Positions 9,001-17,524 of a stretch of 64,000 nt of DNA are shown here, piece after piece. Position numbers and translations under genes: made by a program. Source of the stretch: Desulfoferula mesophila (GTDB taxonomy: Bacteria > Desulfobacterota > Desulfarculia > Desulfarculales > Desulfarculaceae); assembly GCF_037076455.1 (NCBI RefSeq), contig NZ_AP028679.1:1565501-1629500 (forward strand). The letters are read 5' to 3'. Each line of letters opens with the position of its first letter. Within the stretch, counting starts at the first letter, position 1. The notes below the pieces were generated by a model. The model was not told the origin of the DNA, ran no database searches, and saw only the letters and a program-made list of their open reading frames with translations.

Positions 9001-9452
9001 GCATGGCCCACCTGCGGCCATCGCTCAAGAGGGTGAGCCGCTTCGAGGACGGCATGAGCCTGTTGGGCTACGACCTGCCCAAAAACAAAGTGAGGCCCGG
9101 CGGTAAGCTGGAGGTGAACCTGTACTGGCGGGCCTGGCAGGCCGTGCCGGTGGACTACACCATCTTCGTGCACCTGGAGGGGCCGGGCGGGGTGCTCAAC
9201 TTCGACCACCGCCTGGACCGGGGCAACCGCCTCATGACCTCCCTGCGGGCCGGTCAGGTGGTGCGCGAGGATCTAAGCCTGAACATACCCCCTGGCGTCA
9301 AGCCGGGAACCTATACCCTAACGGTGGGCCTGTGGGATCCGGCGGTGGCCAGCGAAGCCCTGCGGGTGATCGAGGGCGAGGATATGGGACGCCGCCACCT
9401 GGAGTTGGCCAAGATCGAGATCGCCGCGCCCGAGGCTAGTCCAAAGAAGTGA
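6084..9452 (+). CDS. GT39-like polytopic protein with periplasmic repeat and beta-sandwich regions; degenerate catalytic dyad
   Basis: An 1122-residue inner-membrane protein. Residues 1-390 hold many hydrophobic segments of GT-C type, starting with the signature LRLWGLDW (24-31). The rest is periplasmic: a beta-rich region, TPR-like helices (about 630-700 and 880-960), and a terminal beta-sandwich (about 990-1110, LYWRAWQAVPVDYTIFVHLE) seen on other GT39 relatives. It is a paralogue of the protein at 44848, sharing LRLWGLDW, NLGG and QGP motifs and the SHYL loop. Where the paralogue has HPDEW with the catalytic Asp-Glu, this one reads APEQW (E42, Q43), so activity is doubtful. No clear ribosome-binding site precedes ATG 6084. 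Its 3' end overlaps the opposite gene by 17 nt. Substrate unknown. Confidence 0.8.
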   Translation: MTLGRHIPPRRLVLAAFLLLGLGLRLWGLDWECPVLGGSAPEQWGWRVIDELSWSSPVYPGLITQAFFSLAALFQGAVSLIADGLALLTGQVRFVGEWSLDARLAGRLCVALLGAGQIPLAYLLGRRCFDSVAAGLLAAAVVAVSPLLVAQSHYLSLETPLGFLGLLAALLAWRAMDDPRKGIMASLGLVLGLAAATSALGLLLWPLGLAACWAAGPEVKRPASRRRGLWLLCLAGGLLVGLALGAPALWWPQENGAPWGMESLGVLWPAWGDWGSLIQERLLGQSRVLLGWESLEIAVLWLVAVLVLIKKRQGRRLVVALSPVLPCLLAISWPGTSGQGWLALWLPLALVIAVWPLVLLCRRLPSFAWQVAAVGVLLAAIALGGAWRSSGVSYMFWQEGTVAAARFWLESNLPPGAAVLAGPGAPLDIFPGARSWQPGQETDDAYLVLEANRAADEQGGDRLAEYLATRQPLQRFDLKGAWSRGLWGLGPVSLEMLNPTLAVYAPVSRARVREPLALDRPPVGAGRSYGLIYQTGTPYSRDDGAMLTPSDGKVVRVLRPQGGPPPVALRLRNLGGELLQAHLTQGPWHHRHLTLYPGQQMDMALGVRGWPPMVTGLYPVKLTLGNKGVLWARLLSDPLLLGKLEMEAGRWGQAQKWLELAAQKQEGFEALSMLAGALARQNKLKEASAALYQLDFISPARYLSLAKEVKDRAWRERLAQLTGYDLDLLERATSLDYEILGALYLGDERPVSLQGRGFTGSLRRDPSSDGLMLNLWLKAPWPQGQWKVVVKLRGQNQDDPERVLGRAELRAVEPQGSRLVAQEEITAQSLEEGGLEMPFRLGQDGNRLELRLHLAQGAGLSLQGLRVGADIQGHMRRILLWYYDARGLVALGAGQHQEAVKAFQSLLKLFPTYRAAYLPLARSLLELGQLEQAAQVTSLAEEAYHAFPDHLARVAALYKDLRQQGALERVETSMAHLRPSLKRVSRFEDGMSLLGYDLPKNKVRPGGKLEVNLYWRAWQAVPVDYTIFVHLEGPGGVLNFDHRLDRGNRLMTSLRAGQVVREDLSLNIPPGVKPGTYTLTVGLWDPAVASEALRVIEGEDMGRRHLELAKIEIAAPEASPKK

Positions 9453-12400
9453 CGGAAACTCCAGCTACCCGCAGAGTCCCTCCCTGTTCGTAGCGCACCC
9501 TCAGGCCCAGCTCGCAGCTCCGCTTAAGCTCGAAGGGCACCGTTATCCAGCGATAGCCCGCGCCCAGGTCGCGGCCGCGCACCCGGGCCAGGCCCAGGAG
9601 GCGCCGCCCCAGGTCCGTGGACACCACCAGGCTGGCCATGGGGGCCTGGGGCGGGAGAGCGCCCTCGGCGGCCAAAAGGAAGCGGGCCTCGTAGCGCCCC
9701 GGCGGGTAGGTCTGCTGGGGGCCGTGCATCAGGTACAGGGGCGGGGTCCAGCCGGCACGGGCCCGCACCGCCAGGCCGCTGGGGGCCGCGGGGTCGGCCA
9801 CCAGCTCGCCGGTCTGGCGCCACAGGCGGCTGGCCGGGTAAAAAGGCTGGGGCCTCTCCTGGCCCGCGAAATTGATCAGCACCACGTCCAGGCCCAGATC
9901 GCTGTCCCCGTTGAACCAGGTGCGCAGATCCAGGGGGGTGACGCCCTCGATGCTGAAGGGCAGGGCCACGTCGTGCCAGCTCTCGTCCGGCGGCAGCCGC
10001 TCGGGGGTCAGCTCAACCGAGGCCAGCACCCGCCCCGTGGCCGCGTCGCGCACCTCCACCCGCCCGGGGACTTTGCCGTCCAGGCCGCGCCGTAGGCGAA
10101 AGCGGGCCACGTAGCTTCCCGGCGGGTAGGGCCGCCCCGGCCCCATGCTCAGCCAGCCCGCCTGGTCCACCCCGGCCCGAGCCTGGCGGGCGCTGCCCCC
10201 CGGCCGGGGCAGGCGCGGTCCTAGCTTGCCCCCCAGTTCCTGGGGCTCGGCGAACAGCAAGCCCCAGCCCGAGGCGTCCCCCTCCTCGCTCAGGCGCCCG
10301 GTGTCGGCGCGCAGCCATTCCGCCTCCCACAGGCTGGTCACCGGCGACACCTGGGTCAGAGCCCGCGCATTGTCCAGGGCTTGTTCCTGGGGCCGCAGCA
10401 GCCACACGTTGCCCGCCTGCAGCTCGCTTCTAAAGCGCCCTCCGGCCAGCAGCCGCCGCCGGGCCAGCTCCGGCGGGAAGGGGCAGACCTTGCGTGTGTA
10501 GACCTCCTCGTCCTCGTAAAAGGCCACCAGGCCCACCTTGAGCCGCCGAAGGGTGTCCCAGGCCGCCGGAGTCACCAGGCCGAAGTCCAGGGAGTACAGG
10601 GGCCAGAAAACTTGCTCCACGTAGGCCCGGGGCACCTGGGGGGAATAGCCGTTGACCATCACCGCCCTGGTCTGGGAGATCAATAGCTCGTACACCGAGG
10701 ACTGGTGGGAATCCCCCGGCCAGATGGGCAGACCCAGCAGGCGCTCCGGGGCGAGCGGCCCGGTGGGCAGCTTGTCCCGCACCCCTTGGGCCAGGGGGCC
10801 GGGCGGGGGCATCAGGCACAGGCCCGGATCGCGGGCGGGCCAAAAGTCCCAGGCCACCCCCAGGCTCACCGCCAGGGCCAACCCTAGGGCCACCAGGCGG
10901 CCGCCGCCCCAGGCCCTGGCCAACTCCTTTAGGGTCCAGCCGCCCAGCAGGCCCAAAAACAGCACCGCGAAAATGACCAGGCGTCCCGGCACCCGAGGGT
11001 AGTTGAAAAAGGGCAGGTGATCATAGAGCCAGGCGTAGAGCGGCAGTTGGGGCAGGTTGGGCCCCAGGCACAGCAGGGCGGCCAGGCCGCCCAGGCCCGC
11101 CCACAGGGCCACCGGGGCGCGGGTGCCTTGCTCCCGGCGGCCCAGGGCCAACAGCAGCAGCCCCGCCCCGGCCAGGATCAGGGTGACCAGGCCCAGATAC
11201 ACCACCTGCTCCGAGTGGGACGGACTGATGCAAAACAGATCGGCCAGTCGGGGCGCGAAGAGCTTGACCTCGCCCAGGCTGCGCCCCTGGCTGGCGATGC
11301 TCGCGTCCAGCACCCGAGCCTTTTGCACCATCATGGCCGCCGCGCCCAGGCCCCAGCCCACGCCCAGGGCGATCAGCGGCGGCCAGGTGCCGCTAGGCAG
11401 GTCGGGCCGGCGCCGGGCTCGCCACAAGGAGGGCAGGGCCAGCCAGGCCCCCCCGAGCAACAGGGCGGCCAGGAGCAGCTTGCCCAGATGGGGCACGTCC
11501 AGCCAGTACTGCACCGCGTACAAGGGGCTTAGCAGCAGAGGGGCCAGCCCATGGGCCAAGACGCGGCGCGTCCCCTCCCGGCCCAGGGTGGTCAGACGAA
11601 GGGCCAATTCGGCCGACACCAGCCACAGGCAGAGGGCCAGCACCAGGCCCAGGCCCAGGCTGACGGCCAGGGCCAAGCCGCCCCCCAGGGTCGCCTCGCC
11701 CCGCCCGGCGGCCAGGTGCAGGCTAAGGCCCAGGGCCAGGCCCGCCCCGATTACCCACAGGGCCGGGGTCGCCTTGGTGCCTTGTTCCTCGTCTGCCGAC
11801 TCACCCGGTGCGCCCAGGGTGAGCAGGCGCAGGGGCACGTACAGGCCCAGGAGCAAGGTGGTGTAGAACAGCAGGTGGCCTTCCATGAGGCCCACGGCCA
11901 ACAGCAACAGGCCGCCCAGGGCCCCCCACCAGGCCGATCTACGCTCCCAGCCCTTTTCCAAACACCACAGGGTGGCGGGCAGCATAAAGGCGATGAAGCC
12001 GTAGAGGTGGCCGGACAGGGCTTGGGAAGCCCTAAAAGGCAGCAGGGCGTAGATCAGGGCCACGGGCAGGGCGGCCAGGGCCGAGCCCAGCAGCCGCCGG
12101 GCCAGGGCATAGGCGGCCAACCCGGCCAGAAGGTAGGTGACGAGCACCACCGCGTTGTAGGCGCTCAGCGCGCCCAGGGGCTTGAGGGCCAGGTAGAGCA
12201 GGCTGAAGGGGAAGTTGGCGTACAGGGCGATGCCCTGGGGATGCAGGAAGGTGTTGAACTCGTAAGGGTTGCTGGGGAAGCTGCTGGGCCCGGTGAGGTT
12301 GTCGGTGAACAGCCAGGACCAGTAGTAGAACTGCAAGTGGTCGCCGGGCATCTCGGGCACCAGTTCCCAGCCCGGCGAGGGATGGTACACGTAGGGTATG

Positions 12401-12525
12401 GCCTGGTTCCAATGGGCCGCCAGGGGCCAGGTGTGGGCCAGGGTGAGCAACAGCATGAGCGCCAGCACGCCCAGCCCGGCGGGCCAGGTTCGGCGCGTTG
12501 GTTGTTCCTTAGGCCCTATGCTCAT
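9436..12525 (-). CDS. Large polytopic GT-C-like membrane protein with two C-terminal beta-sandwich domains
   Basis: A 1029-residue protein. The N-terminal part has many membrane segments and the family pattern HTWPLAAHW, then PGDHLQFYYWSWLF (60-73) with Asp62 in the first periplasmic loop, then FLHPQGIALYA. This pattern marks a large uncharacterised GT-C-like group. Residues from about 730 onward are periplasmic. Two similar modules (about 795-880 and 925-1029), each with a YPPGSYVARF or YPPGRYEARF segment, look like beta-sandwich carbohydrate-binding folds. It is third in a minus-strand operon and its ATG overlaps the preceding stop (ATGA at 12522-12525). Probable role: transfer or recognition of lipid-linked sugars. 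No enzyme activity can be asserted. Confidence 0.75.
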   Translation of the reverse strand: MSIGPKEQPTRRTWPAGLGVLALMLLLTLAHTWPLAAHWNQAIPYVYHPSPGWELVPEMPGDHLQFYYWSWLFTDNLTGPSSFPSNPYEFNTFLHPQGIALYANFPFSLLYLALKPLGALSAYNAVVLVTYLLAGLAAYALARRLLGSALAALPVALIYALLPFRASQALSGHLYGFIAFMLPATLWCLEKGWERRSAWWGALGGLLLLAVGLMEGHLLFYTTLLLGLYVPLRLLTLGAPGESADEEQGTKATPALWVIGAGLALGLSLHLAAGRGEATLGGGLALAVSLGLGLVLALCLWLVSAELALRLTTLGREGTRRVLAHGLAPLLLSPLYAVQYWLDVPHLGKLLLAALLLGGAWLALPSLWRARRRPDLPSGTWPPLIALGVGWGLGAAAMMVQKARVLDASIASQGRSLGEVKLFAPRLADLFCISPSHSEQVVYLGLVTLILAGAGLLLLALGRREQGTRAPVALWAGLGGLAALLCLGPNLPQLPLYAWLYDHLPFFNYPRVPGRLVIFAVLFLGLLGGWTLKELARAWGGGRLVALGLALAVSLGVAWDFWPARDPGLCLMPPPGPLAQGVRDKLPTGPLAPERLLGLPIWPGDSHQSSVYELLISQTRAVMVNGYSPQVPRAYVEQVFWPLYSLDFGLVTPAAWDTLRRLKVGLVAFYEDEEVYTRKVCPFPPELARRRLLAGGRFRSELQAGNVWLLRPQEQALDNARALTQVSPVTSLWEAEWLRADTGRLSEEGDASGWGLLFAEPQELGGKLGPRLPRPGGSARQARAGVDQAGWLSMGPGRPYPPGSYVARFRLRRGLDGKVPGRVEVRDAATGRVLASVELTPERLPPDESWHDVALPFSIEGVTPLDLRTWFNGDSDLGLDVVLINFAGQERPQPFYPASRLWRQTGELVADPAAPSGLAVRARAGWTPPLYLMHGPQQTYPPGRYEARFLLAAEGALPPQAPMASLVVSTDLGRRLLGLARVRGRDLGAGYRWITVPFELKRSCELGLRVRYEQGGTLRVAGVSVTSLD

Positions 12526-14951
12526 GGCTCCAGCCGGGTGATGTTCATGGTCTGGACCCGCAGGGGGGCCAGGCCGGTGGTGCCCACCCGGAACTCCAGG
12601 TTGGTGGCCCAGCGCTTGAGCGCGAACTCCAGGCTCACGGGCCCGCCAAGCTGCTCACCGCTGAACTTGCGGGTCAGCAGGGTGCGCTGGCCCTTGTTTT
12701 CGCTCAGGTCGATCCAGCCCGCCTGCTCCGGCCCGGCATAGGGGCTGCGCAGCACGGCCGTGGCCCGGTAGCGCCCCGGCGGCAGGGCCAGGTATTGGCC
12801 CCACACGTACAGGCCCGGCTTTATTCCGGCGGGGATGTCCAGGGCCTGGGGGTCGTCCGGGGCGGTATTGACCGGGCCGTGCTGATAGCGGGCCGGGGGC
12901 AGGGGCAGCTCCATGAGGGCCTTGGGCCGCACGTCCGGGTCGCCAAGTCGCCAGGTCCTGCCGCCGGGGGGCAGGTCGGATAGGCGGTTCCACAGCACCA
13001 CCCGCTGGGCCGGGTTGCCGTAGGTGAGCACCCCGGCGCCGATGTGGTCGGCGGCCACCCCGGCCCCGGCCACCATGACCAGGGCCAGCACCATCCCCGC
13101 CAGGGAGCGGCCGGGGCCGAAATTCTGGTTGCCCAGGTTCATGGCCACCAGGGCCGCGAAGGCCACCAGCATCCAGATGATGGCCAACTGGGCGTTAACC
13201 TGGGGGGCCTGGTCGTTGAAGATGAAAGCGGGCAGCAGGTTGTCGATGAGCGGGAACTGCAGGCCGCTGCCCAACACCACCTTGTGGCCGTACACCGCCG
13301 AGGGGTAGTGCATCACCCAGAAGGAGGCGGCCAGGCTGGCCGCGCCCAACACCGCCACGAACAGCAGGAAGCGGGGTGGGCCCCAATGGGCCCCGGCGGC
13401 CAGGCCCACGGCCAGGAAAGGCACCGCGGCCACCAGATAGCGCGAGGGCGGGTTGATGCCCCCGAACCAGTCGGCGAACAGCCCGGCCACCACGTAGACA
13501 GCCCCGGCCATGGCCAGGCACCAGAAGCCGTCGGACAGTCGCCGCCGCAGCAGCCACAGCAGCCCCGCCGCGCCGGCCAGCCACACGGCCCCGTAGGTGA
13601 GCATGCCTTCCCCGGCGTCCACCCAGATGCCGCTGAGGCCCTCCCAGAAGCCGCGCGGGTTCAGGTAGTGGCCCTGGGCGTGGATCTCCTGGCCGGGGAA
13701 GGGATGGCCGTAGAGCCACATGAAGTAGGTATACAAGAGCCAGGCCGAACCCAGGCAGGGCAGGGCAAAGGCGATGAGTCCCTTGATGGAGCGCCAGTGG
13801 CCCCGGGCCAGGAAGTAGAGGCCCAGCACCACCGAGAGCACCGCGAAGCGCTCGTGGAACCAGGGCAGATAGGCGGCGAGCAGGCCGGCCACGAACAAAA
13901 GGCCCCAGCGCCCCGGTTCGGCCGCGCGCAGCAGGCGGAAGGAACTCACCGCGAAGGCGGCGGCGGCGATCTCGGGGAAGGCCAGGTTGGAGTAGATGAG
14001 CCCCGGCAGGGCCAGGGCCGCCCCGGCCGCGCCCAACAGGGACGGGCCGTCGCGTTTGGTGAACAGCCGCCCCAGCCAGAACACCTCGGTGACCATCCAG
14101 GCGGCCAGCAGCCACAGGCACACGGTGGCGGTCTTGCGCGGCCCCTGGCCCAGGTAGAGCCCCCAGGCGTAGAAGGGGGCCATGAGCGCGGGCAGGCCGG
14201 GCCGGTGCTTGGATATCCAGCGGCCGTCGGCGGTCCAGCCGCCGTGCCCGCCGATGACCTTGGCCGGGTCCAGGTAGTAGGAGTTTTCCCGCAGGAATAT
14301 CTCCTCGGACAGGTCCAGGTCATGGTCCACGGCCAGGGAGTGGGTGTTGAACAGGTATTGGGGCTCGTCGCCGCCCATGAACTTGCCCACTTGGTTGCTC
14401 ACCTGGGTCAGCCGCGCCCCCACCCCGGCGAACAGCACCAGGGCCAGGATGAACACCACCGGGGAGAGCCAGTAGCGGCGATGGGGGTCCGGCTTGTTCA
14501 ACAGCTCCGGGGCGGCCAGGCGGGTCTGGATGAGCACCGCTCCGGCCGCGGCCAGGGCGACCAAGGGCCAGGCCTCCCGGGACAGGGCCAGCGGGGCCAG
14601 GCTGCCCCCGTACAGGGGCGGCAGAAGCTCGGCCAGGGGCACCAGCACCAAGGCCAGGGAAGGCAGCCAGGCCAGGGCGGCCAAACGGGCGGCCCGGGGC
14701 TCCTCCAGCCCCTGGCGGGACAGCCAGCCGTGTTGCCAAGCGGCGGCCAGGGTCTGGGCCAGCCACGCCGCCAGGCCCAGGGTCAGGGGCATCCACCACA
14801 GGGGCCAGCGCCAGATTACCGCGCTTTGGCCGCCTTCCTGGGCGGCCATGACCACCGCCCAGCGGCTGGCGGCCAGGAGGCCCCAGGCCAGGCCCGCCAG
14901 CCACACCAGGGGCCGGCGCAGGACGCCCAGTTTGAAGCCCAGGAAGCTCAT
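12522..14951 (-). CDS. GT39-like membrane glycosyltransferase with C-terminal beta-sandwich
   Basis: An 809-residue polytopic protein. The loop motif GGDEPQYLF (D195, E196) is the Asp-Glu pair of GT39/ArnT-type enzymes that use polyprenyl-phosphate sugars. After it comes DHDLDLSEE and then SKHRPGLPAL, as in bacterial relatives. Unusually, five or so hydrophobic segments precede the catalytic loop instead of one. The last 170 residues form a predicted periplasmic beta-sandwich (PGRYRATAVLRS, then LEFRVGTTGLAPLRV). The start at 14951 was chosen because its ATG overlaps the upstream stop; the frame runs 13 codons further, into the upstream gene. It belongs to the same operon as the genes at 14948 and 9436. 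Confidence 0.8.
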   Translation of the reverse strand: MSFLGFKLGVLRRPLVWLAGLAWGLLAASRWAVVMAAQEGGQSAVIWRWPLWWMPLTLGLAAWLAQTLAAAWQHGWLSRQGLEEPRAARLAALAWLPSLALVLVPLAELLPPLYGGSLAPLALSREAWPLVALAAAGAVLIQTRLAAPELLNKPDPHRRYWLSPVVFILALVLFAGVGARLTQVSNQVGKFMGGDEPQYLFNTHSLAVDHDLDLSEEIFLRENSYYLDPAKVIGGHGGWTADGRWISKHRPGLPALMAPFYAWGLYLGQGPRKTATVCLWLLAAWMVTEVFWLGRLFTKRDGPSLLGAAGAALALPGLIYSNLAFPEIAAAAFAVSSFRLLRAAEPGRWGLLFVAGLLAAYLPWFHERFAVLSVVLGLYFLARGHWRSIKGLIAFALPCLGSAWLLYTYFMWLYGHPFPGQEIHAQGHYLNPRGFWEGLSGIWVDAGEGMLTYGAVWLAGAAGLLWLLRRRLSDGFWCLAMAGAVYVVAGLFADWFGGINPPSRYLVAAVPFLAVGLAAGAHWGPPRFLLFVAVLGAASLAASFWVMHYPSAVYGHKVVLGSGLQFPLIDNLLPAFIFNDQAPQVNAQLAIIWMLVAFAALVAMNLGNQNFGPGRSLAGMVLALVMVAGAGVAADHIGAGVLTYGNPAQRVVLWNRLSDLPPGGRTWRLGDPDVRPKALMELPLPPARYQHGPVNTAPDDPQALDIPAGIKPGLYVWGQYLALPPGRYRATAVLRSPYAGPEQAGWIDLSENKGQRTLLTRKFSGEQLGGPVSLEFALKRWATNLEFRVGTTGLAPLRVQTMNITRLEP

Positions 14952-15412
14952 CGTTGGGGCAACCCGTAGCGCTCTCGCCAGGGATCCCACAGGCGGGCGC
15001 GGGTCATGTCCTTGAACAGGCGGGGGTTGTCGTCCCGGGCCCGTTGCAGGGCCTGGCGGGCGCGGGCGTCGTCCCCGGCCCGGGCCTCCAGCCAGGCCAG
15101 CTCCAGCCAGAAGAACACCGGGTAGCTGCCCCTAAAGGCCTCCATCTCCCGCCACAACTGGTCGCGCTGCTGCCGGGAAAGTTCGCCGCCGGTGGCCACG
15201 CTTTGGTGATGGGCCAGGCCCAGGCGGGGCAGCAGGCGATAGTCGGGCCGCCAGCCCATATCCAGGCGGTGCTGGGCGGCCAGGCGCCGCAACTCGCGGC
15301 CCTGCCAGGTGGGCCAAAGCAACACCAGGACCGCCAAGATCACCAGAAGGGTGATAAGCCAGTGGGGGTGGCCATGCCGCTGGGGCGTGGGCTGCAGGGA
15401 GGGCGGGTGCAA
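14948..15412 (-). CDS. Small single-span membrane protein with TPR-like tail, unknown function
   Basis: A 154-residue protein, first gene of the minus-strand operon. One hydrophobic segment (about 18-36, HWLITLLVILAVLVLLW) anchors a mainly helical, probably periplasmic domain. The end, WLELAWLEARAGDDARARQAL, is TPR-like. It starts at TTG 15412, 11 nt after GGGAG; no better start exists upstream. It is coupled by ATGA overlaps to two giant GT-C-like proteins, so it may be an assembly or partner subunit. A promoter and a leader hairpin precede it. I do not recognise the family. Confidence 0.65.
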   Translation of the reverse strand: MHPPSLQPTPQRHGHPHWLITLLVILAVLVLLWPTWQGRELRRLAAQHRLDMGWRPDYRLLPRLGLAHHQSVATGGELSRQQRDQLWREMEAFRGSYPVFFWLELAWLEARAGDDARARQALQRARDDNPRLFKDMTRARLWDPWRERYGLPQR

Positions 15413-15433
15413 GCTACTTGGGCTCCCCTAAGA

Positions 15434-15461
15434 CCGCCTTGCGGGCCAAAGGCCCCGGCGG
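15434..15461 (-). promoter_or_regulatory. Leader hairpin in the 5' UTR of the 15412-9436 operon
   Basis: On the transcribed strand an outer CCGCC/GGCGG stem encloses GGGCC-TTT-GGCCC. It lies between the predicted start near 15507 and the TTG at 15412, in a leader of about 95 nt. It could affect mRNA stability or translation. It has no T-tract, so it is not an ordinary terminator. No riboswitch class was recognised. Confidence 0.4.
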
Positions 15462-15513
15462 ATCAGGTGCGGGTTGGGGGGACGGGGTGGGTCGGCCCCG
15501 AGGGAGCCTCTTC

Positions 15514-15541
15514 AATATAAGGCCCCGTTTATTCCTGCCAA
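15514..15541 (-). promoter_or_regulatory. Sigma-70-like promoter for the minus-strand GT-C operon
   Basis: Read on the minus strand: TTGGCA (15541-15536), a 16-nt spacer, then TATATT (15519-15514). Each hexamer matches consensus at 5 of 6 positions. It lies in the only AT-rich part of the 213-nt gap between the genes at 15412 and 15626, and would start RNA near 15507. Confidence 0.6.
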
Positions 15542-15625
15542 TTTCTGTAGCACGATTGTTCGCTACTACTCAAGGGGATATTGCGCCGCCAGGGTGGGGA
15601 GCGTTGGGCGGGCGGCTGGGCCGCG

Positions 15626-16372
15626 CTAGTGGAACATCTCCATCAACTTCACCCGTTGATAGCCCTCGGGAACCGCGAACAGGGAGTCGGACAGGGTCTC
15701 TTTGTGGGCCAGCACCACCTCGCGCACCAGGGTTTCCCCGTTCAGGTGTTGGACCGTCCTGACCGGGTAGCCCTTGCTCCACAACTCCTGCACCGCCGGG
15801 TCGGACTCGTAGGAGTTTTCTCCGCTGGCTTGGGCGAAAACGGACATCATTTTTTGCATCTTCTTGGTGTCCAATTCCTTGGTCAGGTCGATGGCCGGGG
15901 CCAGCCATTGCTCCTCCAGAAGTTGGCCGTCCACCCAAATCTCGTATTTGTGCGCTTGCAGGCCGTTGATGACCCTGCTTTGCCCGGTGTTTTTGACCGT
16001 CACCTTGGGGGCGGGGGCGTTGGGTGGGCCCATGGCTTCCTGCATGGCCTTCTCCGCCTGGGCCCGCTGTTCGGGGGGCATCTCTTTCAACTGGTCCTGC
16101 ATCATGCGCATGGCCTGGTCGCGCATCTTGAGCATGTCGGAAACCGGGCCGGTCCAATAGGTCTTGGCCTCGGTGTTCACCAGGATTAGGTGGCCCTTGA
16201 CCAGGTCCATGATGGTGATGGATTCACCGCTTTCGTCGCGCACCTGGTTGTTCTGATAATACAGACTACTGAGTTCGCCCTCGGACTTTTCCAGAATAAG
16301 CCATCCCGCCGCGGCCGGAGCGGCCCAGGCCAGGATCAAGATGGCGGTCCAAAGGGCTCTGACGTAGTTCAT
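15626..16372 (-). CDS. Secreted DUF4412-like protein
   Basis: A 248-residue exported protein. The chosen start, ATG 16372, gives a clean signal peptide (MNYVRALWTAILILAWAAPAAAG, cleavage near residue 22) and has GGAG upstream; a 30-codon in-frame extension is rejected. The mature part has the DUF4412 style: a beta strand after the signal, YYQNNQVRDESGE, a statement-like ILVNTEAKTYW strand, a helical insert (about 80-120) and VINGLQAHKYEIWVDGQLLEEQWLA. Proteins of this type are periplasmic and of unknown role, with a fold reminiscent of lipoprotein carriers. It lies between the flippase-like gene and the GT-C operon, all on the minus strand, and probably has its own transcript. A GCGGC-CCA-GCCGC hairpin follows the stop. 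Confidence 0.7.
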   Translation of the reverse strand: MNYVRALWTAILILAWAAPAAAGWLILEKSEGELSSLYYQNNQVRDESGESITIMDLVKGHLILVNTEAKTYWTGPVSDMLKMRDQAMRMMQDQLKEMPPEQRAQAEKAMQEAMGPPNAPAPKVTVKNTGQSRVINGLQAHKYEIWVDGQLLEEQWLAPAIDLTKELDTKKMQKMMSVFAQASGENSYESDPAVQELWSKGYPVRTVQHLNGETLVREVVLAHKETLSDSLFAVPEGYQRVKLMEMFH

Positions 16373-16492
16373 CGTGGAGACACTCCGCAAAAACTGGAAA
16401 AAAGGATTGACCAAAGTATAGCAGCCATAGCGCCGGGTGTAAGCAGGGAGCGGGGTGCGCAAGGGGGATTTGGCTCCTGGCCCGGGCGGGCC

Positions 16493-17524
16493 TCAGCGCG
16501 ATGGGGAAGGCGGTTGCGGCGGTTTGGCGGAGCGGCTTATGCCGCCCCTCAGGTACATGGGGATAGCGGGCAGGGCGCTGACCATGGAGGCCAGGTTTAG
16601 CAAAAAGCCGATCAGGAAAGCCGAGGTGGCCCCGACGCCCACCAGGCGGAAAAAGGCCACGTAAAGGCCCTCCAACACCCCGAAGCTGGAAAAGCTCACC
16701 GGCAGGCGGGCCAGGAAGAACACCACCGGGGTCACCGCCGCCGACTCCAGCAGGGTGAGGTCCAAATGCAGGGCCCGGGCGATGAGCCAGTTGAAGATTA
16801 CCGGCGCGCCTTGTTCGATGAACGACAGGAACAGGAACCACAGCAGCACCCCCCGCTGGCGGCGGTATTGGTGGTAGGCCTTGACGAAATCCAAAACCCA
16901 GGCCAGCAGGCGGCTGCGCTCGCGCCAGCGGCGCTCGGCCTGGCCGTGCAGGCGCTCGGCCCAGGCGGAAAAGCTAAGAACCACCGCCAGGGTGGCCACG
17001 GCCAGCAGGCCGAAGGACAGGTAGAAAAAGCCGGCGGGCAGCTCGGTGCTGATGCCCGCCAAGAGCACCAGGCCCACCACGGCGGCCAGGGCGGCGGCCA
17101 CGAAACCCAGGGCCCGCTCCAGGAAGATGCTGGCCGCCACCGCCTGGCTGGGGCGCTCCGGCCGGGCGAACAGGCCCACCCGCACCGCGTCGGCCCCCAG
17201 GGTGCTGGGCAAGAAGCAACCCGCGAAGGTGGCCAGGTAATAGGCCTTGAGCGCCTCGCCGTGCCCCGCCTGGTAGCCCTGGCTCACCAACAGCAGCCGC
17301 CACTTGTAGCTCATCAGGCAGCGGTCCAGGGTCATGGCCACCAGCAGCAAGAGCAGGTATTCCCAGCTGGCCCCGGCCACCGCCCGCCAGGCCTGGCCCA
17401 GGTCCACGAAAAACAGCAGCAACACCAGCAACAGGCCGGCGCTGATGCCCAGGCGCAACCAGGTTTTGGCGGACTTTTTCAAACGGGGCGGCCTCCAGGG
17501 AAATCTCCTGAGCCACGTTATCAC
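16493..17524 (-). CDS. Flippase-like UPF0104/LPG-synthase-type membrane protein (copy 1)
   Basis: A 343-residue polytopic protein of the UPF0104/AglD/LPG_synthase_TM family (PF03706). It shows the family pattern of an early Lys/Arg-rich cytosolic end, YKWRLLLVSQG (73-83), the loop TFAGCFLPSTLGADAVR (99-115) and a late PVSFSSFGVLEG segment. Relatives sit in glycan and hopanoid loci and may move lipids or lipid-linked sugars; the synthase domain of MprF is absent. The start is GTG 17524, with AGGGGG upstream. A TTG 15 codons further in, behind GGAGG, is a plausible alternative. It is one of three such proteins in the island. Confidence 0.85.
   Translation of the reverse strand: MITWLRRFPWRPPRLKKSAKTWLRLGISAGLLLVLLLFFVDLGQAWRAVAGASWEYLLLLLVAMTLDRCLMSYKWRLLLVSQGYQAGHGEALKAYYLATFAGCFLPSTLGADAVRVGLFARPERPSQAVAASIFLERALGFVAAALAAVVGLVLLAGISTELPAGFFYLSFGLLAVATLAVVLSFSAWAERLHGQAERRWRERSRLLAWVLDFVKAYHQYRRQRGVLLWFLFLSFIEQGAPVIFNWLIARALHLDLTLLESAAVTPVVFFLARLPVSFSSFGVLEGLYVAFFRLVGVGATSAFLIGFLLNLASMVSALPAIPMYLRGGISRSAKPPQPPSPSR

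Noticed and set aside
13044-14969. Plus-strand ORF of 641 codons opposite the GT39-like gene at 12522
   Set aside because: Low-complexity Gln/Gly/His/Pro-rich translation typical of antisense frames; the opposite strand encodes a clear membrane protein with a GGDEP motif.
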